64,000 bases of DNA, taken from the NCBI GenBank assembly GCA_964542165.1, contig CAZITQ010000010.1, positions 13,007 through 77,006 of the forward strand, written 5' to 3'. Positions 1 to 10,184 of this stretch are shown in pieces. Under the pieces are notes generated by a model. The model ran no database searches and was not told the DNA's origin. It worked only from the letters and a program-made list of their open reading frames with translations. Every line of letters begins with the position of its first letter. Position 1 is the stretch's first letter. This stretch comes from CAYTBN01 sp964542165. GTDB lineage: Bacteria; Myxococcota_A; UBA796; UBA9615; CAYRNR01. The position numbers were made by a program, and so were the translations under genes.

Positions 1-168
1 CGTAAAAAAATCGTCATAGAAGAGGCGGAGCAGGTCGAAGGCACCGTCCAGAAGCCCCAGGTGACGTACATTACGCACCGTCAGGACGTGAAGGACGAGG
101 TGTCGTTGAAGCTCAGCAAGAGCTTCATCCCCAAGATCGTCGAGTCCGTGGACAAGGAACCCTTCTAG
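1..168 (+). CDS. C-terminal fragment of an unrecognised protein
   Basis: The window opens inside a reading frame that gives 55 codons and stops at TAG 166-168. The visible part is charged, rich in Lys, Glu and Val, and ends in KEPF. It has no membrane segment and no motif I can name. It lies 91 bases upstream of the ExbB/TolQ-like gene on the same strand, so it may be the preceding gene of the same operon, but the fragment is too short to assign a function. Confidence 0.55.
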   Translation, partial: RKKIVIEEAEQVEGTVQKPQVTYITHRQDVKDEVSLKLSKSFIPKIVESVDKEPF

Positions 169-259
169 CGAGAAGGACGATAGCTAGCACCAGCCGGCGG
201 CGCTCGCTCGGCTGAACCGGAAGCATAGGAACTGCAGTTTTCTGTAGGAGGACTACGGA

Positions 260-913
260 ATGGGCCACATCGTCGAGTTCTTCACCAAGGGTGGACCGTT
301 CATGTACGGCATCCTGGCCGTGTGGGTCATCGCACTGGCCACGATCATCGAACGGTTCTACTTCGTCTTCTTCCGCTACAACCTGAACGGCGCGGCGTTC
401 ATGGCACAGATCCAGAAGCTGGTGATGGCCAACAACATCGACCGCGCGATCAAGTTGTGCAACGCGGAAGCCAACGCTGCGCTGAGCCGCGTGCTCAAGG
501 CGGGCCTCACCCGGGCCAACCGCTCCACCCTGGAGATCCAGAACGCGGTGGACGAGGCGACCCTCGAGGTGATGCCGCTGTTGACCAAGCGCACGCCCAT
601 GCTGGGCATGTGGGCCAACGTCGCCACCCTGACCGGTCTGCTGGGGACCATCTCCGGTCTGATCCAGGCGTTCAAGGCGGTCGGTGCGGCCTCGGCCGAG
701 CAGAAGCAGGCCCTGCTGGCGTCTGGTATCTCCATCGCCATGTACACCACCGAGTTCGGTCTGATCGTGGCCATCCCGACCATGGTCTTCCACTCGATCA
801 TCCAGAACCGCACGACCAAGGTGATCGACGACATCGACCAGTACTCGGTGAAGCTGGTCAACCTCCTCAGCGCGCGCCAGCGTGGCTCGCTGAAGGAAGG
901 CGAGGCCGGCTAG
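260..913 (+). CDS. MotA/TolQ/ExbB-family proton channel protein
   Basis: This 217-residue inner-membrane protein is the channel subunit of an ExbB/TolQ-type motor that uses the proton gradient to move a periplasmic partner. It has the family layout: one membrane helix near residues 14-34, a cytoplasmic loop, and two further helices at about 110-135 and 150-175. The conserved stretch around TGLLGTISGLIQAF leads into the second helix, and TTEFGLIVAIP lies in the third. The ATG has a good ribosome site (GGAGG at 246-250). Two ExbD/TolR-like genes follow directly, which is the usual motor order and the two-TolR arrangement of the myxobacterial AglRQS gliding motor. Whether it drives transport, envelope maintenance or motility cannot be told from sequence alone. 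Confidence 0.9.
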   Translation: MGHIVEFFTKGGPFMYGILAVWVIALATIIERFYFVFFRYNLNGAAFMAQIQKLVMANNIDRAIKLCNAEANAALSRVLKAGLTRANRSTLEIQNAVDEATLEVMPLLTKRTPMLGMWANVATLTGLLGTISGLIQAFKAVGAASAEQKQALLASGISIAMYTTEFGLIVAIPTMVFHSIIQNRTTKVIDDIDQYSVKLVNLLSARQRGSLKEGEAG

Positions 914-1005
914 ATCCGGTCCGAGCAGACGCGACCTACCCGAGTTCCGGGCGGGCAGTGGACACCCGTGGGTGAGTTCCACTCCGTTCGGGAGGGGAGT
1001 TGGAC

Positions 1006-1629
1006 ATGAGTGCTGTCGGGCGCAAGAAGAGCGCAGCACAGGACAAGATCGGACCGCCGAACCTGGTGCCGATCATGAACCTGGTGACGATCCTGATTCC
1101 GTTCCTGCTGTTGACGGTGCAGTTCGTCCACCTCGCGGTGATCGACAGCTCGTTGCCAGCCATCGGTGCGCCGAAGGCGACCACCGACCAGATCGACGAC
1201 AAGCCGCCGTTGATGCTCACCGTGGCGATCACCGGCAAGGGCTTCATCGTGGGCGGTAACGCCGCGATCCTGTCGTCGGGCGAGGAAGGGCAGGGGCAGA
1301 TCACGGACGTGGCCGCGGCGGCCGAGCGTGAGCCCACCATTCCGCTCACGCGCGACGCAGAGTATTGCAAGACGTTGTACTGCCGGGGGCTGGCCCAGTC
1401 CTGCGATCGGACCGAGTGCCTGAACTTCTCGGGGCTCACCGATAAGCTGGTCAAGGTCAAGGCCGAGTACCCCGACGAGCAGAACGTGATCCTGATTCCC
1501 GAGCCGGACATGCTCTACGAGAACATCGTGTACACGATGGACGCGACCCGGGATCACATGCCGGAAGGTGCCGAGAAGCGGGAGCTGCTGTTCCCGTTCG
1601 TGGTCATCGCCGGCGGCTTGCAGCGATAG
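1006..1629 (+). CDS. ExbD/TolR-like biopolymer transport protein, Asp replaced by Asn
   Basis: This 207-residue protein has one N-terminal membrane helix and a periplasmic domain, the ExbD/TolR plan. I chose ATG 1006 over the in-frame TTG at 1000 because GGAGGGG at 991-997 is well spaced from it. The helix reads NLVPIMNLVTILIPFLLL and aligns without gaps to the ExbD pattern NVTP-x-x-D. The membrane Asp that carries protons in the family is Asn here, at residue 25. The periplasmic part has four Cys within about 20 residues (around 120-139), possibly disulfide-bonded. It is followed after 9 bases by a second ExbD that keeps the Asp, so the two may form a mixed dimer in the ExbB pore. Confidence 0.85.
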   Translation: MSAVGRKKSAAQDKIGPPNLVPIMNLVTILIPFLLLTVQFVHLAVIDSSLPAIGAPKATTDQIDDKPPLMLTVAITGKGFIVGGNAAILSSGEEGQGQITDVAAAAEREPTIPLTRDAEYCKTLYCRGLAQSCDRTECLNFSGLTDKLVKVKAEYPDEQNVILIPEPDMLYENIVYTMDATRDHMPEGAEKRELLFPFVVIAGGLQR

Positions 1630-1638
1630 GAGCCAACG

Positions 1639-2151
1639 ATGCCAAATCCAGCTGAGCTCCGCGCAAAGAGCAAGAGAAGGCTTCAGGAAGAGGGTGGGCT
1701 GACCATCACGTCCCTCATGGACATGATGACCATCATCCTCGTCTTCCTGCTGAAGAGCTATTCGGTGGAGGACATCCAGGTGAACCCCGAGGGTGACCTG
1801 GAACTCCCCATGTCCTCGTCCACCAAGGAGCCCGAGGTCTCGGTCAACGTCGTCGTCTCCCGCCTCAGCATCTCTGTGGACGGTGTGAAGGTGATCGACG
1901 TCGAGAACTCCGAGGTCGCCGAGGAGTACAAGCGCGGACCGATCATCTCGCCGCTGTACGACACCCTGCAGGAAAAAGCGGACGACGCCAAGGCGGTGGC
2001 CGCGCGGAACCCCAGCCAGCCCTTCAAGGGACGGCTGCTGCTCCAGTGCGACAAGTCCACCGAGTTCTCCCTGCTGCGCGAAGTCATGTACACCGCAGGA
2101 CAGGCCCAGTTCGGCGAGTTCAAGTTCGTTGTCTTCAAAGAAGGCGAGTAG
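1639..2151 (+). CDS. ExbD/TolR-like biopolymer transport protein
   Basis: A 170-residue ExbD/TolR-family protein with a short basic cytoplasmic N-terminus (RAKSKRR), one membrane helix and a periplasmic domain. The helix reads SLMDMMTIILVFLL and keeps the family's membrane Asp (Asp28), unlike the gene just before it. The start ATG follows GGAG at 1628-1631, and only 9 bases separate it from the upstream stop, so the two are probably translated together. It most likely works as the active proton-carrying partner of the ExbB-like protein at 260-913. Confidence 0.88.
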   Translation: MPNPAELRAKSKRRLQEEGGLTITSLMDMMTIILVFLLKSYSVEDIQVNPEGDLELPMSSSTKEPEVSVNVVVSRLSISVDGVKVIDVENSEVAEEYKRGPIISPLYDTLQEKADDAKAVAARNPSQPFKGRLLLQCDKSTEFSLLREVMYTAGQAQFGEFKFVVFKEGE

Positions 2152-2187
2152 GGGGTAAGGAAGCGCGCGCGACGTCCGATACCATGT

Positions 2188-2193
2188 TATGAT
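2188..2193 (+). promoter_or_regulatory. Candidate extended -10 promoter
   Basis: TG at 2185-2186, one spacer base, then TATGAT at 2188-2193 make an extended -10 element about 110 bases before the transducer gene at 2304. No convincing -35 is visible. It may give that gene a promoter separate from the motor operon. Confidence 0.3.
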
Positions 2194-2303
2194 AGAAGGG
2201 TCTGCACTTCGAACCGGGGGTGCGACCGACGTGTCAGCGCCGGCCTGACCGACGGACGAGTAGCCGGCATGAAGCGGGCGATAGAGCTCTCTGAGGATCG
2301 CTG

Positions 2304-3683
2304 ATGGGCTCGAAGGCGAAGCCAGCGCACAAGGTCCTCCGGATTGGGATCATCCAGGGCGGCAAGATCCTGGAAGAACGGCTGATTCGGTCCGGTGAGG
2401 CTGTCACCGTAGGGGAATCGACGAAGAATACCTTCGTCTTGCCCCCCTCTTTCCTCCCCAAGCAGCACCGTCTGTTCGCTGCCAAGAGTGGGCAGTATGC
2501 CCTCGTGTTCACCGACGAGATGAAGGGCAAGGTCTCGGTGGACAACGCGGTTCAGCCGCTGGGCAAGCTCAAGGGCAGCGTGGCCAAGCGCCGCGGAGAC
2601 GGGTACTGGCTGCCTCTGAGCGAGAGGAATCGGGGCAAGGTCCAGATCGGGCCGGTCACAATCCTGTTCCAGTTCGTCCAGGCGCCGCCCGAACCCAAGC
2701 GGGTTGCGGTCACGTTCAGCCCCTTCAGCCTGGCGCAGATCGACTGGGTCTACTGGGGATTCTTCCTCTTCTCCTGCGTCGTGAACACCGCGGCGTACAT
2801 CTACATCGACTCCCAGCCACCGCCGGGCAAGGTCAGCATCGACGACATCCCCGATCGGTTCACTCAGGCGTTTTTCGACGAAGAGGCCCTCAAGGACCTC
2901 CTCAACGAGGACGAGGAGACTGATCTGGAAGGCGAGGGTGAGGAGGAGGTCGTCGCAGACAAGGACGAGCCCAAGGATGAGGGTGACGGGAGCGCGGACG
3001 AGTCGGAGAACGATGGCTCCGGGGAAGAGACGGAGCAACCATCGGCCGAGGAGATTCGCGAGCAGCGCCGCGCAGAGATGATGCAGCAGGGGCTGGCGGC
3101 GCTCATCGGCACCACCGGAGAGACGGGGAACGAGGACTCGGTGGCCGACCTCCTGGGCGAGGGGGCCGAGCTGCAGACGGACCTCGCCAAGGCCCTGGCC
3201 AGTGCGGACGGCATCAAGGTGGCGCGACGGGGCGAAGACAGCACGTTGCGCGCTGGCGGCGCCGGAAGCGGCGAGCTCGGTTCGATCAAGGACATGGCCG
3301 GCAGCGGTGGCGGCGGCCCCGTCGGGGGTGGCACCAAGAAGCAGACCGAGGTCAAGGCCAGCATGAGCGGAGCCATGGAGGTCACCTACGGCGACGTGGG
3401 AGACATGGCGGCCGTCAAGAAGTACGTGTCCAAGAAGAAGGGCCAGATCAAGTCCTGCTACGAGAAGGAGCTCAAGGCCGATCCCGAGTTGAGCGGCAAG
3501 GTCGAGGTGATCTGGACCGTGAATCCGGATGGGACCGTGTCCGGAGTCTCCGTGGAGGTCAACACCACAGGCAACGCCGACCTCGTCAAGTGCATCACGA
3601 TGAGGATTCGGCGCTGGGAGTTCGACCCGCAGGACGAAGAGATCGAAATCACGTATCCGTTCAACTTCTTCGCGAGTAGTTGA
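2304..3683 (+). CDS. FHA-like / TonB-like transducer with AgmX/PglI-type C-terminus
   Basis: This 459-residue membrane protein looks like the energy transducer of the preceding motor genes. Residues about 12-115 resemble a cytoplasmic FHA-like domain (GESTKNTFVLP, then a beta-rich stretch). One membrane helix lies near 149-173 (WVYWGFFLFSCVVNTAAYIY). A long acidic linker rich in Glu, Asp and Gly follows, as in TonB-type proteins. The C-terminal 85 residues match the AgmX/PglI C-terminal pattern: a Cys in IKSCYEKEL, a beta pattern VNPDGTVSGVSV, a second Cys in LVKCITMRIRRWEF, and a terminal beta strand. Known relatives span the periplasm and pass force or signals to envelope partners. The FHA-like head suggests gating by a phosphothreonine protein, which is inference. 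Confidence 0.8.
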   Translation: MGSKAKPAHKVLRIGIIQGGKILEERLIRSGEAVTVGESTKNTFVLPPSFLPKQHRLFAAKSGQYALVFTDEMKGKVSVDNAVQPLGKLKGSVAKRRGDGYWLPLSERNRGKVQIGPVTILFQFVQAPPEPKRVAVTFSPFSLAQIDWVYWGFFLFSCVVNTAAYIYIDSQPPPGKVSIDDIPDRFTQAFFDEEALKDLLNEDEETDLEGEGEEEVVADKDEPKDEGDGSADESENDGSGEETEQPSAEEIREQRRAEMMQQGLAALIGTTGETGNEDSVADLLGEGAELQTDLAKALASADGIKVARRGEDSTLRAGGAGSGELGSIKDMAGSGGGGPVGGGTKKQTEVKASMSGAMEVTYGDVGDMAAVKKYVSKKKGQIKSCYEKELKADPELSGKVEVIWTVNPDGTVSGVSVEVNTTGNADLVKCITMRIRRWEFDPQDEEIEITYPFNFFASS

Positions 3684-3710
3684 GCGGGGGAAACGGGGCA
3701 AGGTCCGTTC

Positions 3711-3730
3711 GGGCGCCACGGAAGGCGCCC
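3711..3730 (+). terminator. GC-rich hairpin after the transducer gene
   Basis: GGGCGCC at 3711-3717 pairs perfectly with GGCGCCC at 3724-3730 around a six-base loop, 28 bases after the transducer stop codon. There is no T-run, so this is only a possible terminator or mRNA-stabilising stem. Confidence 0.35.
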
Positions 3731-3811
3731 TGCGGCGTTCTGGAGGCTCGAGAATCCACCTTGCTCGGAGTTCGGCAGTTATACTGGTTGAACTTCCACG
3801 AGGTGCGTGGC

Positions 3812-3840
3812 TTGACAGTGAACTGACCCACCCGTAGGGT
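3812..3840 (+). promoter_or_regulatory. Sigma-70-like promoter for the exported protein at 3874
   Basis: TTGACA at 3812-3817, a 17-base spacer and TAGGGT at 3835-3840 form a housekeeping-type promoter 34 bases before the ATG. A TATACT lies at 3780-3785 but has no matching -35. Confidence 0.5.
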
Positions 3841-3873
3841 GAGTCCTGTCCGGCCGCCGCTAGGAGGCAGGCG

Positions 3874-4434
3874 ATGAACGTCTGGCAGATTATCCCCCGA
3901 ACCGTTACGAGTCCGTTGAGCACAGCCGTGCTGGTGCTGTGCTTCACCCTTCCATCCATGGCATGGGCCAACGACGAAGGAACCGGTTACGCCGAGATGT
4001 CGCCAAGGCAGCGTCTCGACTACTCCGAGGACACCGTCGTCGAGGTGAAGGATGCCGTTCGGTCGGTGTTGAAGATGGTCGAGCTGGCGGAGAAGGAGAA
4101 GGACACCCTCCTCCTGAACTGTCTGAACGAGAAGCTCGCTGGTCTCAAGGCGCTGCTCAAGGTCGTCAGCGATGCTGACATGGCCATGCAAGAGGCGCTG
4201 GCCAGGGAGAACAACGATCTAGCGGCCCACGAGTTCCAGAAGATCGACATGGCACGGGGGCAGGCTCTGCAGCTCATTGCCGAGGCCGAAGCTTGCGTGC
4301 CCGAGGTCGGCGTGTCCTACGCCGGCCGCGGCCGATGGTCGCGGACGACCCCGGAAGGGGAAGACGACGAGGGCCAGTACGAGTCCGATCCGTCCGGATA
4401 CACACGGCCTCCGGAGGAGTCTCCCTTTACCTGA
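3874..4434 (+). CDS. Small exported helical protein, function unknown
   Basis: I do not recognise this 186-residue protein. It starts at ATG 3874 behind a strong ribosome site (AGGAGG at 3862-3867). An N-terminal signal peptide ends near ...LPSMAWA-ND. The mature part is mostly charged helix (residues about 45-150, rich in Glu, Lys, Leu) with two Cys, one in LLLNCLNEKL and one in EAEACVPEV. The last 35 residues are hydrophilic and probably disordered. It has its own likely promoter, and lies between the motor operon and an outer-membrane barrel, so a periplasmic envelope role is plausible but unproven. Confidence 0.7.
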   Translation: MNVWQIIPRTVTSPLSTAVLVLCFTLPSMAWANDEGTGYAEMSPRQRLDYSEDTVVEVKDAVRSVLKMVELAEKEKDTLLLNCLNEKLAGLKALLKVVSDADMAMQEALARENNDLAAHEFQKIDMARGQALQLIAEAEACVPEVGVSYAGRGRWSRTTPEGEDDEGQYESDPSGYTRPPEESPFT

Positions 4435-4653
4435 TCTGCGCGCAGACACAGGGCGAAGGGAGCGTTGCAAGGGGAATCAGAGACAGCCACACACGGCAAA
4501 GCGGTAGGTCCGGATGGGTACGCATGACCCAGGGATCGACGAATTCGGGGACGCCATGATCTTCGCTGTGATGGCTGCGGGACGCAGGAACGGGACGTAG
4601 AGTACAACGCTTGCGTGGCATTTGGCGCGACGGAAAGCTGTAGAAGAGGCGGT
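4435..4653. other. Intergenic, 12-bp palindrome
   Basis: This 219-base gap holds a perfect palindrome, TCTGCGCGCAGA at 4435-4446, directly after the stop codon. It could be a short terminator stem or a protein-binding site. I see no gene and no clear promoter in the rest. Confidence 0.3.
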
Positions 4654-5997
4654 ATGACGGCGCAATCTCCATGGATTCGGATCGTTGCGTGCGCTACGGT
4701 CTTGCTTGCGCTCGCGCTCGTTGGGAGCGCGAATGCCGACCCCTACACATGGGCCCGCTCGTCGGATTCGGAGACCGGATTCCGTATCGGGTCCAACGGT
4801 CGACTGCAACCGGGACTGAACTTCGCGCTCGCCTACCAGAGCAACGTCTATCGCACCGAGGCCGACCCCGAGGCCGATTTCACCCTGCGCCTCGAGCCCC
4901 ACATCCGCTACCTGATCCGCTCTGACAACGCCAACTTCAAGATCTACGGCAACTACTACCTCAAGAAGTACCTGGGCGCGTTCGTCGACCACGACCTGGA
5001 CCAGGTCGGCCACAAGGACCTGGACGTCTTCCTCAACTACAAGATCGGCCTGAGTCTGATGACCCGGCCGAAGAGCAAGATCTCCTTTCTGGTGGCGGAC
5101 GACCTCCACCGCCTCTCTCGCGAGTTCGACAACCAGGATCGGATGTTCCATCGCTACTCGCTGATGGATCGACTGTCGAACAACTTCGAGATCGGCGCCG
5201 AAGGTCGCCCGGGTTCGTCGCTCCGCATCCGTGGCCTCTTCCACTTCGACCTCACCCGCTACACCGGCGCGGATACCCAACTCCTCGGCGCGGCGGGCAA
5301 CCGGATCGTCTACGGTCAGGCCTTCGACCTCTACGGCACCATCGACGCGGCGTGGAGGTTCTTCCCCAAGACGCAGCTCCTGTTCCAGGCTGACGTGGGG
5401 GGCATTCTCTGGGATCCGACCATCAGCGAATTGCTGGGGGACAACGCCGATCCCCTCCTCTCCGAACTGACCCAGTACGATTCGACACACTGGCGGGTCT
5501 GGGCGGGGATCCAGGGCAAGATCAGTCGCAAGATCGCCATGCAGGCGCTGTTCGGGTACGGGAACGCCTACTTCAAGGACAACCCGGAGGAAGCCGAGGG
5601 TAACCTGTCCGGTGCCAACGGCATCCTGGGCAAGGTCCAGCTGCACTGGAACCCCGTGGCCACCCAGCGCATCACCGTGGGTTTCTTGCGGGACTACAAG
5701 TACCTGTACTTCTCCAACTACTACATCACCACCTCGCCGTACGTGCGCTACCAGGGGCAGATCGCCGGACTGGTGCTGCCCCGGGCCGAGTTCGGGTACC
5801 AGTACCGCCAGATCGGTGGGTACATCGACCGCATCGACCACGAAGTCCGCGCGCGGGTCGGCGTCGATTTCCAGATCGCCGAGGTCTTCTCCATCGGCGC
5901 ATCCTACCGGCTGTGGTCGATCGTCGCGTCCGACGGTGGGGACGACGTGCTCTTCGTCGACCACCAGATCGGGATCGGCCTCGAGGTCGGGTACTGA
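4654..5997 (+). CDS. Outer-membrane beta-barrel protein
   Basis: I start this 447-residue protein at ATG 4654, 8 bases after AGAGGCGG, because that gives a clean signal peptide (MTAQ...VGSANA). The in-frame ATG at 4615 would bury it. The mature protein is made of alternating aromatic/hydrophobic strands with short polar turns (for example FKIYGNYYLKKYL, RITVGFLRDYKYLYF, FGYQYRQIGGYID), ending in IGIGLEVGY with a terminal aromatic residue, as expected for insertion by the Bam machinery. The number of strands suggests a large barrel. The substrate is unknown. The next gene starts 31 bases later and may be co-transcribed. Confidence 0.75.
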   Translation: MTAQSPWIRIVACATVLLALALVGSANADPYTWARSSDSETGFRIGSNGRLQPGLNFALAYQSNVYRTEADPEADFTLRLEPHIRYLIRSDNANFKIYGNYYLKKYLGAFVDHDLDQVGHKDLDVFLNYKIGLSLMTRPKSKISFLVADDLHRLSREFDNQDRMFHRYSLMDRLSNNFEIGAEGRPGSSLRIRGLFHFDLTRYTGADTQLLGAAGNRIVYGQAFDLYGTIDAAWRFFPKTQLLFQADVGGILWDPTISELLGDNADPLLSELTQYDSTHWRVWAGIQGKISRKIAMQALFGYGNAYFKDNPEEAEGNLSGANGILGKVQLHWNPVATQRITVGFLRDYKYLYFSNYYITTSPYVRYQGQIAGLVLPRAEFGYQYRQIGGYIDRIDHEVRARVGVDFQIAEVFSIGASYRLWSIVASDGGDDVLFVDHQIGIGLEVGY

Positions 5998-6028
5998 TCC
6001 GCGACCGCTCGCGTTCGGAAGTCTCCCA

Positions 6029-6604
6029 TTGAGCTACATCGCCCACCCCACCGCCGTCGTGGACGAGGGGGTGGATATCGGCGAGGGCTCGCGTATCTGG
6101 CATTTCTGCCACGTCCAGACCGGAGCGAAGATCGGCCGAAACTGCGTTCTGGGGCAGAACGTCTACGTGGGTCCGGACTCGGTGCTCGGGGATGGGGTTC
6201 ACGTGCAGAACAACGTGTCGGTGTACAGCCGGGTCGAGGTGGAAGACGACGTGTTCCTCGGACCCTCCATGGTGTTCACCAACGTTCGAACCCCGCGTGC
6301 CCACGTGCAGCGCAAGGACGAGTTCGAGATCACCCGCGTGCGGTGTGGCGCGTCCGTCGGGGCCAACGCGACACTGGTGTGTGGGGTGACCGTGGGGATG
6401 TACGCCACCGTGGGCGCCGGTGCCGTGGTCACGCGCGATGTCGAGCCCCACGCCCTCGTGGCCGGGGTCCCGGCCCGGCGCATCGGTTGGGTGTGCCGCT
6501 GCGGCGACCGGCTGGACCTCCCTTCGCGCGGTTCGACCACCTGTGAGCGCTGTGGCGACGGCTACCTGCTCGACGACGACGGACTCCGGCTCCAGTCGCC
6601 CTGA
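6029..6604 (+). CDS. WbpD/WlbB-like sugar N-acetyltransferase
   Basis: This 191-residue protein has the left-handed beta-helix hexapeptide repeats of acyltransferases (for example IGRNCVLGQNVYVG, VGANATLVCGVTVG). The conserved blocks HPTAVVDEG, IWHFCHV, NNVSVY and GPSMVFTNV match WbpD/WlbB. Those enzymes acetylate the 3-amino group of UDP-2-acetamido-3-amino-2,3-dideoxy-glucuronate for O-antigen or related glycans. A small zinc-ribbon-like tail (CRCG ... CERCG) is also typical. The likely start is TTG 6029, because the conserved N-terminus SYIAHPTAVVDEG begins there and GGAAG lies at 6017-6021. No other gene of the sugar pathway is adjacent. Confidence 0.85.
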   Translation: MSYIAHPTAVVDEGVDIGEGSRIWHFCHVQTGAKIGRNCVLGQNVYVGPDSVLGDGVHVQNNVSVYSRVEVEDDVFLGPSMVFTNVRTPRAHVQRKDEFEITRVRCGASVGANATLVCGVTVGMYATVGAGAVVTRDVEPHALVAGVPARRIGWVCRCGDRLDLPSRGSTTCERCGDGYLLDDDGLRLQSP

Positions 6605-6874
6605 CCTCCAGGGATTTCTCCGGTTCGAAGACTCCCCGCGATCACCGGCCGGTGAATGCGGGCCGAGGTTCGTGCGTTCTTGGAGATGAGACCAGACGGC
6701 GGACCGAAAGGCCCCTGGACCGGCCGAGAGGAGCTGCGCACGACCGTGGTAAATCCACGTCGGTATTGACACCGATCGCCCCTGCGGCCTACGATTGGCC
6801 TGGATTTCCATTGCGGTAGCTGTGGCGAATTCGGCCTGGGCGACGCGCCCGTCGCAGGCCGAGAGGAAGTAGAA
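6605..6874. other. Intergenic region upstream of ftsK
   Basis: These 270 bases hold no supported gene. The only clear signal is the ftsK promoter annotated at 6766-6795. Confidence 0.5.
6766..6795 (+). promoter_or_regulatory. Sigma-70-like promoter of ftsK
   Basis: TTGACA at 6766-6771, an 18-base spacer and TACGAT at 6790-6795. It lies about 80 bases before the GTG start of ftsK and probably drives ftsK-lolA-rimO. Confidence 0.55.
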
Positions 6875-9505
<2,631 letters not shown>

Positions 9506-9524
9506 CCCGACGGGAGGTCGACGG

Positions 9525-10184
9525 ATGAGGGTTTTGACGACGGGGGTGATCGTCTCGATGCTGGTGCTGGGTGTGCTGAGCACCGCTTCCGGTGAGGGGG
9601 AGACGGGCGTCGACCGTGTGCTCGCGGGCGTGGGCGAGCACTACAAGGACGTGCAGAGCCTGCGCTGCACCTTCGAGCAGGAGAGCCACTACCTGGGCGG
9701 AGAGACCTTCGTCCAGCGGGGCACCCTGGAGATCCGTCGTCCGGCCGCGATGCGCTGGGACTACACGGAGCCGACCGCCCGACAGTTCATCAGCGACGGC
9801 GCGAGCCTGTGGATCTACCATCCAGACGAGCGCCGGGCCTTCGTCATGAAGGACCTGGACACCGCGGCCCAGGCGCGGCTCTTCGGGTTCGTGATCGGGC
9901 TCGAGGACGTGCGGGCCGACTTCGAGGTCTCCCTGCAACCGGACGTGGCCCGTCCCGACCAGATTCGCCTGCTGCTGGTGCCCAAAGAGGAGATGCCCGG
10001 TGTGCAGAAGGTCTGGGTCGACGTGGCGGCGGCGGACTACACCATCGCCGAGGTGACCATCGAGGACGGCGTGGGGACCCGTACCGTGACCCGCATGACC
10101 GATCCCATCGCCAACCCCGACCTCACCGACGACCGCTTCACGTTCACACCGCCCGAGGGCGTCGAGGTCCTCCCCTACAATTGA
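9525..10184 (+). CDS. lolA: Outer-membrane lipoprotein carrier protein LolA
   Basis: LolA carries lipoproteins across the periplasm from the LolCDE complex to the outer membrane. This 219-residue protein has a signal peptide (residues 1 to about 22, VIVSMLVLGVLSTASG) and the family's early block, LRCTFEQ followed by RGTLEIRRPAAMRWDY, then FISDGASLWIY. I chose ATG 9525 because GGGAGG lies at 9512-9517 and the signal peptide then starts cleanly. An in-frame upstream ATG at 9492 would sit inside ftsK. Its stop codon overlaps the TTG start of rimO. Confidence 0.92.
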   Translation: MRVLTTGVIVSMLVLGVLSTASGEGETGVDRVLAGVGEHYKDVQSLRCTFEQESHYLGGETFVQRGTLEIRRPAAMRWDYTEPTARQFISDGASLWIYHPDERRAFVMKDLDTAAQARLFGFVIGLEDVRADFEVSLQPDVARPDQIRLLLVPKEEMPGVQKVWVDVAAADYTIAEVTIEDGVGTRTVTRMTDPIANPDLTDDRFTFTPPEGVEVLPYN

